NCBI RefSeq assembly: GCF_000208865.1
Contig: NC_018397.1
Span: 5,423,748-5,487,747, forward strand
Direction: 5' to 3'
DNA: 64,000 bases
DNA from: Neospora caninum Liverpool
Lineage: Eukaryota; Apicomplexa; Conoidasida; Eucoccidiorida; Sarcocystidae
Shown: in pieces, positions 12,385 through 24,107 of the stretch
Layout: each line of letters starts with the position of its first letter
Numbering within the stretch: the stretch's first letter is position 1
Translations under genes and position numbers: made by a program
Notes under the pieces: model-generated
The model's input: only the letters and a program-made list of their open reading frames with translations
Databases searched by the model: none
Told to the model about the DNA's origin: nothing

Positions 12385-12773
12385 GGGTTGATGACGGTTC
12401 TGCGGCTGTTAAAGCGGTTAGAAAAGAGTACAAGGAGACTAGCGACAAAGCGGGACTTCGCCTCAAGGGTCGCCGACCGGAAAGAGGCAAAATGGTCATT
12501 GACGAGCACTACACCGTTTCCGAAGCTGGCCAGTACGCGTGTCGCTTTTATAGCCGAGGAATATGTGATCACACACGACCACAGATTACCAAGCACATTT
12601 TCTTAGTTGCGGAGGGAACATATCCAACTGGGGTGTACTGTGTGACCCGGACCGAGGCTTTGCCACAGCGATTCCGTCACCGTTACTATAGGATTGTTTC
12701 TCAAAAAATGAAGCCACAGCCGGTAGTTTGTAGCACCCAGGAGTTGAGGGTTGGCGGCAACGTCTCTACCTGA
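12385..12773 (+). CDS. Unrecognised open frame, possible exon or gene fragment
   Basis: The frame is open from an acceptor-like ggatcag at 12384 to a TGA at 12771-12773. An internal ATG at 12492 (AAAATGG context) would give a 93-aa protein. The part upstream of that ATG is also protein-like, Lys/Arg/Glu rich, which suggests either a terminal exon of a longer gene or a decayed coding fragment. The ORF contains several Cys and aromatic residues (QYACRFYSRGICDH). I recognise no family, and no upstream exon could be tied to it. Low-GC DNA throws up such frames by chance. Confidence 0.25.
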
Positions 12774-13549
12774 GCTCGCACACACGGTTCAAACTTCTGC
12801 GCTTACTAATTAGGAGGAGCGGTGACAGGTCACGTTTGTGCTGCTGACCAGAACGGACATCCAGGTGAAGCCGGGCAAATTGGACATTGGAAATTCTCTC
12901 TGTTTTCAGACAGATGTGAGGCGGTACTACACAGTGACCCCCTATCCCCATACGTACCATCTGTCACGGTCAGGGAATCAACTAGTTGTTGGAGCGCGAA
13001 TCACACTCTGCTAACTTACCCAGTGCCCAAAATGGGATGACTTGGGATGGATAAGACACTAGCATCTGAGTAGTTGTTTTCTCTAGCTGTTAATACGGTG
13101 ATATCAGTAATCCACCTATTACGTCTAGAACATAACCGTTGTGGAATAACATCAATGGAGTACGATATTGAACTCCAACACTTTTAGCTTGCAATACTCT
13201 GCGAATTAATGCAGACAAAACAGATATATAGAGCGGACCGTTTGTCTCCCTCGGTTCACTCAACCGCCTCTCTACGGTACCCGCGCTGCTTTTTGTGGCA
13301 CTGAACAGCTAGGAACCCGTGAGGACAAGCAAGAGTCAGGTGCGTGTCAATGAGCACATTCTTTCCTCTCACTATCGTTAGACGAATTTTTGAACAAGTC
13401 ATCCTTTTGTCATCGTACGAAGCAGTTCCTGGTTTCTCCTCTCCATGCGATAAAAGAACTATGCGAAGAAGAAAGCAACACTGAATGCGACGACCGACAA
13501 CCCCGGGGCAGTACAACGGCGACAGCTAGTCGTAGTCCACACCGACGAG

Positions 13550-13579
13550 ACTGGTTCGCTCCTAACTGGTTCGCTCCTA
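13550..13579. repeat. 15-bp tandem duplication
   Basis: ACTGGTTCGCTCCTA occurs twice head to tail. In one frame it would encode WFAPN/WFAPM, but no gene is assigned here. Confidence 0.8.
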
Positions 13580-14526
13580 TGCAAGCTGCAGGGAAGTTCG
13601 CTTACGACAGACTGGATGATGTGTTCACTGCACACTCTCTCCAGTGCATTTTTTCCAGCGAAAAACATGTTCCTATGTTGCCTTCCGACGTTGGGGGCCA
13701 TCACTGGTCATTGCCGCCGCGACCAGCGTGCCTGTGCGTGTAGCGCTGCATGCGCATGCGTATCGTCGTCACACACTTGCGTTTTTTGTAGGATTCCCCT
13801 GTCTCCTACCTGCTTGGAGATATCACTAAATGTGCTTCTTTGGAGCCATGTAGTCACCGCTTTTATGCGCCAATTTATTTGTTGTGTGCCTGACACAGCA
13901 CTTTTTCATTGCTTTGCTCTTGCGTGTCCACCCTCAAAAACGCGGTATCGAGAACCGACGTTCTGCTCCTAACTGGCGGACCCCCTCTCCGATGACAGTG
14001 GGATGATTCATTCTTCCTCAAACCAGCCTCAAGAGAGATTTGCTAAGAACTAGGTTATGCTTGCATCTGTCTTCCAAGGTCATGGCAGCTCCACTACCAT
14101 CCTTTGGAGACGACATCGGCGTAGGTCGAGGGTATTAAACAGGGAATAGTATTTGAGCAGAGTGTTTCCTCGTCAACTTCCTCTGATGCGCTATACCCAA
14201 GACATTTCTGGTCTGTGTCCACTCTGTCTCTGTTGCCGAGTGTAGTGAAGCAACCTCATGACTCAAACTCAACGAGCCTCAACTGTCATGGAACAAAACC
14301 TAATGACTGCGGCGGGCACGCGATACCGAGGCTGCCGCTAAGAGAAGAGAGTACGCCACACCAGGTTGAGGCCGGTCGAAGCACCGTTAATTCTGCCGCA
14401 GAGAGTCGTGGAAGGCGCAGCAGCACACAACAGCCAGGAGCATATGAGCAAGTGGGGGAACGGAAAGAGAGTCTCAGACGGACGGCGTCACCGCAGGGAA
14501 CTTTCTGTGCCTGGTTTCTCAACACC

Positions 14527-16913
14527 ATGCGCCACACAGTCTGCCAGAAAGTTGAGGGTGCGCTGCAGGATAGTCGCCCCGCTACCCTCGTTGCGAGCTG
14601 CTTGGCACAAGGTGTATGTACACCCGATCCGGCGTCAGCTGGCCGTCTCGGAGAAATCGGAGCGCGAGGCGTCAGCACAAAAGCCCGGGGTTCGGACGCC
14701 GGCTGCACCCCAGTGAGGAGACTCCACGCAAACAGTGCGGAAAGATCCAGTCGGGTTCCCTCTTCTTTCTTTCTGTCTCGTCTTCGCCCCCCTCGAGGGG
14801 CGTTCTTCCCTAGCCTCGCGTCTCCGCGTTTTACCAGCCGGGCACCCCTCGCCGCTCGTCCGTGCCCGCCGCCGGCGTCGCCCTCCGCAGCTGGCCCGCG
14901 CTTCTCTTTCCAAGAAAACGAAGAACCGAAAGGCGCAGATGCCCCACAAACCTCTGCGAGGCGCGTAGAGGAGGCTAGTGAGAATCCGACGGACGCAGGC
15001 CAGCGTCGACTCGAACAAGGCAGCAGTGACCGTTCGGAGCCCAAAACCGCGGAATGGTTACAGGCGGAAAAAGAAGTTCTCGGTACGCGGTGTGTAATGA
15101 CGCGCTTGCGTGGCTGCCAGAAAATAAACACTCTGGACAGAGCGAGTTGCGCAAAAACGCTCGACATTTCCTGGTTCCCACTTGTTCTTTTATCTGTTAC
15201 TGCCTTCTGCCCCGGTTCGTCCACCGTTTTCTTGTTTCTCTTCTTTTCTGTTTTCCCGTCCTTCGCGTCTCTCTGAATCGTTTCTCCACATCGTTTTTCT
15301 CCCAGCTTTCCCCGTCTTCACTTCTCATTCTGGTCCCTTTCCGGCCCTCTCCATCCTTCATTTCTTCCATGTCTCCTTCACTGTCATCTCCCCTCTCCCC
15401 TTCGTGTCTCTTGTTTCCCTGTCTCCCTTCTGCAGAGGAAATCGCCGCTTCGCGCCGTCTGTGCTGCAAACGCGTGGAGGCCTCTCAGGCTGGTTTGCGG
15501 GTGGGAATCTTCGCGCTGCGCCACGTTGTCGGCTCCTGGCCGGCTGTGGCAAATCTGCTTCGGAAAAAGGAACTTTTCCTCGTTCGCAAAGACGCGTAAG
15601 AACCAAGAGAACCGAGCAACCGCGTGAGGCACAAACCGCCGTGTCGAAGCAGAGTCTCCGTGGGAAAAGACACCTGAAAGCAGTTCCGTCTGCTATGGTG
15701 TTCTTTTGCACGACGCCCGACACTCGACAGCGAACCACTCATTGCTATAACTGCGCTCGCCTCCCACACATGTGCGTACACGTGCACGTATGCATGCATG
15801 TGTCTGTGTGCATGCATACATGCATCTGCAAATCGTGTGTGCACAAAATCTATCGGTCTGCCTAGTTAGGTGTGTCTGTATTCCTCGACGGCCATTTCTA
15901 TAGAAAGAAACTTCTGCGTGCACGCAACGCCGCCTTTTCCCAACCCACGGGCCGTTTCTCCCCGGCGTTTTCGGTCCCCGAGGGAAGCGGCAAACGTGTA
16001 GGGCCTGCAGAAGACTCACGCTGGCACTGCTGTTGTGTACCCAAGACAAAGGGAAACGAAGACGATGGAACTCGGGAGAACACTTTACCGGACCAAAACG
16101 CGGTGCGTGTCTGGTGTGGAAAGACTCTTTTAAACCCTGGCGACGTCCACAGCCTTCCCTTTTCCCTGCGGTTCCTTCCTGTGTTTTGGTTTCGGCCCGA
16201 ACATCGCAGGCCATTCGCCCAGCATGTGAAGTTCTTGCGGAAGCAGGTAGGCGAGAGACAGGGGGGGGACTTGTTTCTCGCCCCATCGGGGACTATTAAC
16301 AGCCGCGGAGAGCTGCTGCGGGAACGCACGTATCTTGAATAAGTCTCGGCCTCCAGGGAGTTTGCTTTTCTCTGGGAGCGGGCACGCGTTTCACATCTCA
16401 ATGTCTCCTGTTTCATATCTGAGTGTGTCTGTGTCTCTAACCGGTGAGCCGTTGCATGCGTTTCTCTGCATCGCAGTCCGAACGAAGGAGGTTGTTAGCA
16501 TTGGCCTATCTAGGCGTGCGCGGGTGGCATGTCGGATTTTTGCGTGCACGGATGTCCGTGGAAACCCACGTCAGGCAGACTTCTTTCTTGCCTCTGCATT
16601 TTCTTGTCTGTGCAGAGAGATCGGCCGGAAGCCTCCAAAGACGCTCGGGTCAATGCGGGAGATCTTGTCTACTTTCCCCGTGGATCAGACGCGCTGCACC
16701 ATGCGAAGGAGATTTCACGGCCCTCTGCCGGTCTTGACCTAAGAGAAAGGTACTGCGCCAAAAAGAGTTCCTGCACATTGTGGATGCGAGCAAAGCAACA
16801 GATCTTTTTCCCGTGGGCCGCCTTCGTATTCCCGCACCTCCAGGACGACTTAGGGGTTGGTCTTCGCTAAAAACGTCTATTTTGCATGAATGAATATATC
16901 TATGCAGGTATAC

Positions 16914-16952
<39 letters not shown>

Positions 16953-19900
16953 CAGGGATATATGTGGATCCAAATATGTATATATGCACTGTCTGTTACA
17001 TGAGTCGCGTTTTGTTGGGGGTGACATTTCTTCTGCTCGTGTGTTTCCATTGGGTTTTTGGTGCGCCTGTCTCGGGGGCTGGGCACGTCTTTCCCGTTTT
17101 CTTCTCTCTCGCGTTCGATGTGCGCGTTTCCGTGTCTCCGTTCTCTCTGAGCACTTGCATGCGTCTTGCATGCGTCTTGCATGCGCCCTTTGCGTGTGCG
17201 TCTCGCGCTAACAACGCATTCGCGGATGCAGCAACTCGCCCGGGTCCCCTTCTCCAGCTGCCTTCTATGTGCCTTCTCTTTGCGATTTTTTCGCACAGAC
17301 TCCTGTACAAGGACACGGACTTCCTGGCCATCGACAAACCGTTTGGGCTCTGCACTGGCCAGCTGCGGCCTCGAGGCCGTCGCGCTCCGAAGAAAGTGAG
17401 AGGACGCCGTGATGGAGGGACGGCGGCGTCTGGCGGGGTCCGCCACGCCAGCTCTAGCAAACGGTCACAAGAAAGAGAACGACGAAAGGGACGCGAAACA
17501 CAGGAACGTGAGAAGCAGAAACACCGGAAGAGAGACTAGTGGAGAAGAGGGCTGCGAAGCGCTGGCTGCAGAGGCCGTCCTCGACGCGGGTCATGTTTCA
17601 AACCCCGAAGGGAACGAACTGTTGGTTCTGGATTTCCAGGGATAAAAGGTGGGAGGGAGAAGGCCTCGACAGGCAGTGTCGACTTCGCGGAGGGCGTGAG
17701 GTAAGATGGACAGGGCGATTTGTGTGCGAGCGAGACGAAAGCACCTTCACAAGACGTCACAGCCGGCGAGAGGCACGAGAGGGAGAGAGAAGCAAAGAGA
17801 GCAAATGTGGGAAGGCATCCTTCGGACGTTCCACTTCCTGTTGCTGTTTGTTCGACGCAGGACACGGAGAAGGCCTCAGTCCTGTCGCTCGCGCACCAGC
17901 TGCGCTTCTCCCTGGATGAGGTTCGCCACAAAGACAATGCATCTTTTCACCAAGCGAATCGCGAGAAAGTACCGGTCGCGTCCATAGAACTTGAAAGACC
18001 GTCTTTCCGACTTTTGCGCAAAGTGGCGTTTTCTTCATCTCAGCGGCTCTGCTCGCTTCGAGGGCTTTCGACTGTTTCTGACGGTCTGGACACTAGGCAG
18101 CCGCAAGAGGGGGGGAGTAGGGCCAGCAAAGGCATCCCTGAGTAGAGGCCTTGGGGTTTCCGAACTGCATGTGCACGCGCCCGTCCACAGCCACTGCAGC
18201 GCCTTTTTCTTTCTTCGCAGACTCCTAAACTCCTCCACAGACTGGGCGACGAGGTCACAGGCGTGTTGCTGCTGGGGCGAACCAAGCAGACAGCTGCGCT
18301 CGCTCTCGATCGTTTTCGGGGGTGAGCAGGCGCCGCCGGAAACGGCTTTTTCGCGGACCACCCCAAGAAGCACGGCTTTCCTTTCCGTGTCCTCTGGTAC
18401 ACGGTTTTTGGTGTTTGAGGCGCGTGTGTTTCTCTTCCCTGGAATCTTGCTGGAGGTGACGCCTCCCACTCGGCAAGGGGGTGCATGCGTACCTTGCAGA
18501 AAAAGCCTCCTTTCCCAGAGGGCCTCGTGTGCGTCTTCGGAGGCGGCACAAGCGCGTGCTAGCGGGGCTCTTCCAGGCTCCTGTGTGCATCCAGAGTCTC
18601 CATAAAGAGGCCTCAGAGATCGTTCCGAGTCTGGGTTGCTGGCGTGCGCTGGAACAGCGTCGTTTTCGGTGCAGAGAGTCCCTGCTGCTTGCCGCCCGTC
18701 TTTTCTGCATCTTGTACAGAACCACCGCTTTTCCGTTTTTGGTGTGTGTGTGTGTGGTCTTGGAGGCGTGCATGCAACGCCGTGGACGACTGCTCGTTTT
18801 TTTCTGAGAGGCTTCACTGCCGGGCGTGCGCGTCTGACCGGGTTGGTCCTCGGTTTTGAAGAAAAGCAGCGTTCGTCCGACACGGGGCGCGACTCGCCCC
18901 CATTTGAGTGTCGCCGTGAACCTGATTTGCGTTCCGCGTCTTTTTACACCTCAGAGGAACGTTCGGGACAGTCACCTTCCTCGCGCTGGTCCATGGCCGC
19001 CCGCCTGGCGGTCGCCGCGAAGGAGTCATTCGCATCCCGCTCGCTGAAAATGAGGTACATGATCCGGAAGAGCAAACCCCGGGTGCACAGCGGCTTCCTG
19101 GAACAGAGAGTTGTCCACCGTCTTCTCACAAGCTTTCGGCTTGGCGGAACTTTCCCACCCAGATACCTCCCCACCAGTCAACCAGTTCGTTCTCGTGGCT
19201 TCGCTTTCCTGCGTGTCTATGCTTCTGACCCCTTCACCTTCTGTCTCTGCTGTGGAGTCGCTGAGCAGTTCACCGCCCCACGTGCAGGTGACCCTGTTGT
19301 CTCTCTGGGGACACGAGCCATTCGTTGACCGTCTATGCTTTCCCTTCTTCGCCGGACCAGTCTCTGACTGTCCCTGGCGTTCTTCGTTCTAATGATTTGC
19401 CGTTCCTCGTTCGAAAGAGGTGCTAACTCTGCCTCCATCGCTTGCTTCCTTCACGTCTGAGGGCTTCCAAGTTCGTCGGTTTCTCCTCTCTCTTTGCAGG
19501 CTGGAGTCATGGTCCCCACGGCCGTTCAGCGAGGCGGCGCCGCCGTCGTGACGCGCTGGCGGCTGCTCAAGGTCGCCTCTGCTGCCGGGCGGCACGGATG
19601 CGACAGAGAAAGCGACGCACACGGATCGGCGGGTCTCGGCTTTTCTCTGATCGAACTCGAAATCGACCAGCAGCAGTGCCGCCACCAAGCGAGAGCTCAC
19701 TGTCTGTACGGTAGGCGCGCAGAGGCGTTCAGTCTGGTGCTGCATGCTCCGGCGTCGGCGCGCATGCGGCGGTTCCACCACGCCCTCTATTTCTCGGTCC
19801 ACTGCTCCCTTTTTCCCCCCGTACCGCTGTACATCAACGTATGTGTAACTGTGTATCTGTATATCTGTGTCGAGGAATCGCATGAGACTTCACCAGTGGT

Positions 19901-21510
19901 GTATGCACGCATGTGTCGACAAGTGCACCGCTGATGTCAGCGCATGCAGTAGACTTGCTCCGCGGGTGTCTTGGCACCATCGGAACTGGTCTCGGCGCTC
20001 TCACCGCTGCCCCACCATGGTTATTTATGACCGTCTTCAGAGCCACTGTAGGCCTTTGTGCCGACGTGTGTGTGTGTGTGTGTGTGGTTCCACTCGCGCA
20101 TTCAAAGGCGTCTGTTTGAACTGAGAGAGGCGCCTGGACGCGCGGGCGAGACGTTTTGTGTCGACACGGTGACTCTTCCTGTCCTTCGGTCTCAGGGTTG
20201 TGCTGCCCGATCGTCGGCGATCGGGTGTACGGCCCGCTCGCCTCGCGCTGGCGGCAGCTGGCCTCGACTGGAGCCTCGGTCGTCGGCCACGCCAAAAGCG
20301 CCGTTCTGAAGGATTTGGAAGAGACAAGACGTGGCAGGCGGGGCACGGGGACGGCGTCGGAGTCCGCGCACGCAGGGAAGCACGGGGGCGAAGCACCTGG
20401 CGCTCCGACGGAAGATCGCGCCGAGGAGAAGCGGCGAAACGTAGAAACCCGGCAGGCGCTGGGAGTGACGGCGCCTTCGATGCTGCATCTGCACTCGCGA
20501 GGCATTCGGTTTGAAACGTTTGCAGGTGAGAAAGAGAGGAAGGAACGCGAAATGGGCGTGGCGCATATGCACGCACTCGAGAGGGTGCACGTGGAGAGAA
20601 AAAGAAAAAAAGGGACATGCAGAGGCCCTAAACGTCCGCAGGAGGATCTGCGAGAACCGGCGACGGGAATCCGTAAACCCTCGACATCCGCGCCGCCGTT
20701 GGTTCGCTCTTCAGATACACCCCTGCGCGAGCAGGAGACAGAACTGTGGAACTGCGAGGAGTGCAGAAGGCGCTTCGCGTTCCTTGTGTCCCGCGTGTCC
20801 CAGGCGACAGCAACGCCTCTTTAAACCCATCGCCTTTCGTTCAGCTGAAGTCGCGTCTGTTTCAGTTCCCCTCCCCCCCGTGGCCCGAGTGTGTGTCGCG
20901 CGTAGGTCGCCCGGTGCACGTTGAGGCTCCCCTGCCTCCCCACATGCGCCAGGCAGCTTCGCGGCTCGGCTGGGGCTTTTTCGTGGCGCAGACTGACGCG
21001 CACCTCTCCGCTCTGAAGGCGCACACGGAAGACGCGAGAAGCTGCGCGTTCGAGGACAAGGACGAGAGAAGGAACGAAGACGGAACAGACGCGCGCGAGC
21101 TCTGTGGAGACCAGCGGAGCCTCAGGAGAGATCGGCACGGGCGGAAGGTCAAGGTGGCCGAGACGCGTCTTGATGGTACACACCGCTGCGACAAACCGAG
21201 TGTCTGGGATGTCCTAGGTGGGGCGGAAACAGCAGACGAGGACGACGATGAAGAGGAAGGAGAGGAAGCGGAAGGAGAGGAAGAGTGTGAAGCTGCGTGG
21301 GAGGTGTCGGAGAGCAACAATTTCGTCCACGCGGGTTTGAGCGAAGACCCCGGCAGTCAGGGCCGAGGGAGGGCGGCGCGTGAGAGACCCGAGAAACACT
21401 GGATTGCACGTTTCTTTGAAGAACGCGCGAAGAAAGGAGAAAGACAATGCAAAGCGGCAGCTCGACGGCCCGCCCCTTTGCCGCCCGTTGTGACGAAGCT
21501 CCACAGGTGA
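14527..21510 (+). CDS. RluA-family RNA pseudouridine synthase, degenerate active site
   Basis: Eleven exons join in phase: 14527-15082, 15436-15595, 16210-16246, 16616-16749, 17299-17395, 17861-17920, 18221-18321, 18955-19054, 19500-19710, 20196-20525, 20804-21510 (830 aa). Start chosen as the first in-frame ATG (CACCATGC); a 5' exon cannot be excluded. The family order is clear: an S4-like patch (RVNAGDLVYF), motif I FLAIDKPFGL, motif II LLHRLGDEVTGVLLLGR, TFLALVHGRPPGG, SLIELEI with RHQARAH, then IVGDRVYG and a C-terminal VEAPLPPHM. Active RluA enzymes have HRLD, where Asp is the nucleophile; here that position is Gly. The last exon adds a long acidic C-terminal tail. The long N-terminus suggests organelle targeting, unproven. 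The enzyme would act on rRNA or tRNA if active. Confidence 0.85.
16916..16950. repeat. TA dinucleotide microsatellite
   Basis: Uninterrupted (TA)n run in the intron between pseudouridine synthase exons 16616-16749 and 17299-17395. Confidence 0.95.
17155..17186. repeat. 11-bp tandem repeat built on GCATGC
   Basis: TTGCATGCGTC repeats nearly three times in an intron of the pseudouridine synthase gene. The palindromic GCATGC core recurs through the window. Confidence 0.8.
20066..20086. repeat. GT dinucleotide microsatellite
   Basis: (GT)n run of about 21 bases in the intron preceding exon 20196-20525 of the pseudouridine synthase gene. Confidence 0.9.
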
Positions 21511-24107
21511 ACAACGCGGATTGTGGAGGTCGCGCGTGCACTTGGCCTTCAAGGGAGGCCTATTCGGCTCGTGGAAGTCGCAGCTTCGTGAAGGCCGGCG
21601 AATCGGGCGCTGGAAATTGTTTTGCGTGTCCCGGCGCTCTGCGAGTCTTCGCCCAAAGATGTGTGCGGGTCTGGGGACGCGCTGTCTCTCCAACGCAGGG
21701 TGGGTCCGACTGGAGCTTTCGACGACCGCGGTCGCCTTCCTCAAATCCTTCCATCGCGCATTTCCGTTCCCAGAAAAGACCGATCCGCTGCGTACAGTGC
21801 AGTGTGTGCGTGTGCAGGCGGCTTCACAGAACCGCCCGCAGTCTCTCTTCGCGTCTCCACCGCAGGCGAACACTTACAATTTGCCCCGAGAGGTGGATGC
21901 GCTGTGAGCGACGCTTCGAGCTTCTAGACCCGCATGCGGCTTTCGGTGTGCAACGCTGCAGGGTGCTTCCGATTTCGCTCGCTTCGCACATCCTCCAGCT
22001 TTCTTGTCGCGTCGTATGGAGACACTGCGGAGACCGGTATCTCCGGCTGTCCCGACCGCACACGCGGCAGGGGTTCTCAGGCGAAATCGCACCCTTCGTG
22101 TTATAGGTCAGATGTAGGGGTGGCGAGACACCACGGGCCGATTCACCCACGTGCGTTTTCGAAGCTTTTAGGGCCGAGAGCGGCGGCAGTCCTGTAGTTC
22201 ACAAAGCCCTTGCGTTTGTCGCATCTGCTCCCATCTACTCCGCGAGAGTGCTGCTAATAAGGCTGTTCACGGAGGCCAAGCGCAGAGATGCGAGCAGGTT
22301 CAACCGGCTCTCACGTGTGTACATGCAGAGAAATAGTTGGGTCGATTTGTGCATCCTGGGGTCCTCGGAAATAGATGCGTGGACGCATTTATCGGTAGAG
22401 AGAACAGGCGCTCTGTGCAGATACCGCGGACAAGCGGCCGGCGTCTAGGGACGGCCGTTACGTGCTACGGCAGGAGATCCTACTTTTTTTCTTGGAACTG
22501 ACAGAAAAAAACGCACGCGACGAAGACGTCGCACGAATGCCCCTTCGTCCTGGCCCAGCTGCCTATAAAACGAGCAGTCCCAACTTGAAAAGTCGGGCGT
22601 TACAGCTGCGTAGGTTCGATCGCCAACGTCCACCCCGTGGCACGGTTTGCACGCCTGAAGAGGGAGCGCCGAGAGGGAGACTCCCTGCTACACAGCATAA
22701 AATGGGACTCCTAGATTTCTACAAACCACTTTGTTCTGCGGTATGCGTGTAACAACTTGTGCGCATGCGCCCCATTACGGGGCCGCCGTGCATTTCCGAA
22801 AACGGGTAAATCGCTTCGCGTGACGTCCGCCGCGTGCGTCCTGTCTCGACGGCGACCAACCCGAACAGGAAACTGAAGTAAAAGTGCTTCCTCCGACAGC
22901 TGTTTCCGTGCACTCTGCGAGGCTGTCTATCGGAACCTTTCAGCTAAATGTGCGGGTGATTGTGCGTGGAGCGCGAAGCGGGGGTGAGAGAGTCGCGTGC
23001 GCGCAACTCTGTTGGCGGGGACAAACGTTCTGCACACAGACGCTGCCGATGGAGATGCATTTCTTCAAAAGAAGAGCAACGGAACGGAGTCCGAGAGAAG
23101 AGAGCGAAAAAGAGGGTGTCGAGATTGGCAAGAGTTGCCGAGAGCGAATCTCGCGCGGGGAACTGCGAGGCTTCGACTGCAGCCGCAAAATGGAGACGCG
23201 TGCGGAGACAAGAGAAGCGGTATAAAGACAAGCCGCGAATCGGAAGCGATGAGAACGCGGAAAGAAGCGAAACCGGAAAGCAAAAAGGGCCGGAGAGAGA
23301 GGAGAGGCACAGGCGAAACGAACACCTCATGGGAGACCCGAGAACACCCACCGCCAGCGAGAGGCGCACGTTCAACGGTTTCTACTTGTAGCGTTTCTGT
23401 CGTTTGTACTGCTCCTTTATCTTCGCCAGAGAGCCTGTTGGAGGGGGACAACACACGGACAGAGTGGATCGTGAACGACCGCCCGTCCCGGTCTCCACGC
23501 GCGTTTGCGCGTCGACGGCGCGGCGTCCTCTCGCCTCGAGCCTCGCCATTGGCTGCGTACGAGTGACATCCCTTTAACGCGAATGCGTCGAGAAACAACC
23601 GCACATGTTTACAGCGTGCAGCCTGGCGCTGTTGCCGGGCAAGGCCCTCGAGCTCCCCACACCTGTACTCTGCGAATGTGCAGCGTCAGACACGCATCGC
23701 TTGTGTGCCTCTTTGCCGGCTGAGGGTCGTGCGCTTTTCGCAGACGGCCAGTCGTTCCACTCTCTATCGTGTCGCCACTCAACTTTTTCTTCGGTGGGCC
23801 TTCCTCATCTTCGCCCGCGTGGCGCGTCGGACTCCCGTGTACCCGTGTCCAGGGACCGTCGCGTGTGTGGGTTTGTGTGTGTCTGAAGCGGCAAACGTTT
23901 CCTCTTCTACGTGGTGTCTCTTCTAAAAATACAGAGGATCCGCCCGACCGGGCTTTGCCCCTGCGCGTTTTCCCCGTGCACGAATTCTCGAGAACACCAC
24001 ACACGGCAGGTCCGCCGCCCTAACGTCCTCTGCGTTTCGCCTTTCGCGCCTCCTGGCGCCCCGCGTCGGACAGAAACGCCTTCTTCGCCCGTGCTGCGTC
24101 CATTTTC
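21511..24107. other. Convergent intergenic region
   Basis: Lies between the pseudouridine synthase stop (plus) and the LEO1 stop (minus), so it should hold both 3' UTRs. Several open frames exist in the GC-rich parts, but none has an ATG, splice sites and recognisable similarity together. The deduced pseudouridine synthase stop overlaps a donor-like CAG|GTGAAC, so a further 3' exon is possible. Confidence 0.5.

Larger units (their letters stand above)
10931..14526. other. Lower-GC gene-poor spacer
   Basis: About 3.6 kb between the small secreted protein and the pseudouridine synthase start. It contains one member of a 36-bp dispersed repeat pair (11747-11782), a 15-bp tandem duplication (13550-13579), and an unrecognised open frame (12385-12773) listed separately. 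I see no other gene. Confidence 0.5.

Noticed and set aside
17396..17860. Continuation of the pseudouridine synthase frame past exon 17299-17395
   Set aside because: The Lys/Arg/Glu-rich run-on lacks family similarity, and splicing at AAA|GTGAGA to the exon at 17861 restores it.
22605..22625. GGTTCGATCGC resembling a tRNA B box
   Set aside because: No A box at the right spacing and no cloverleaf can be drawn.
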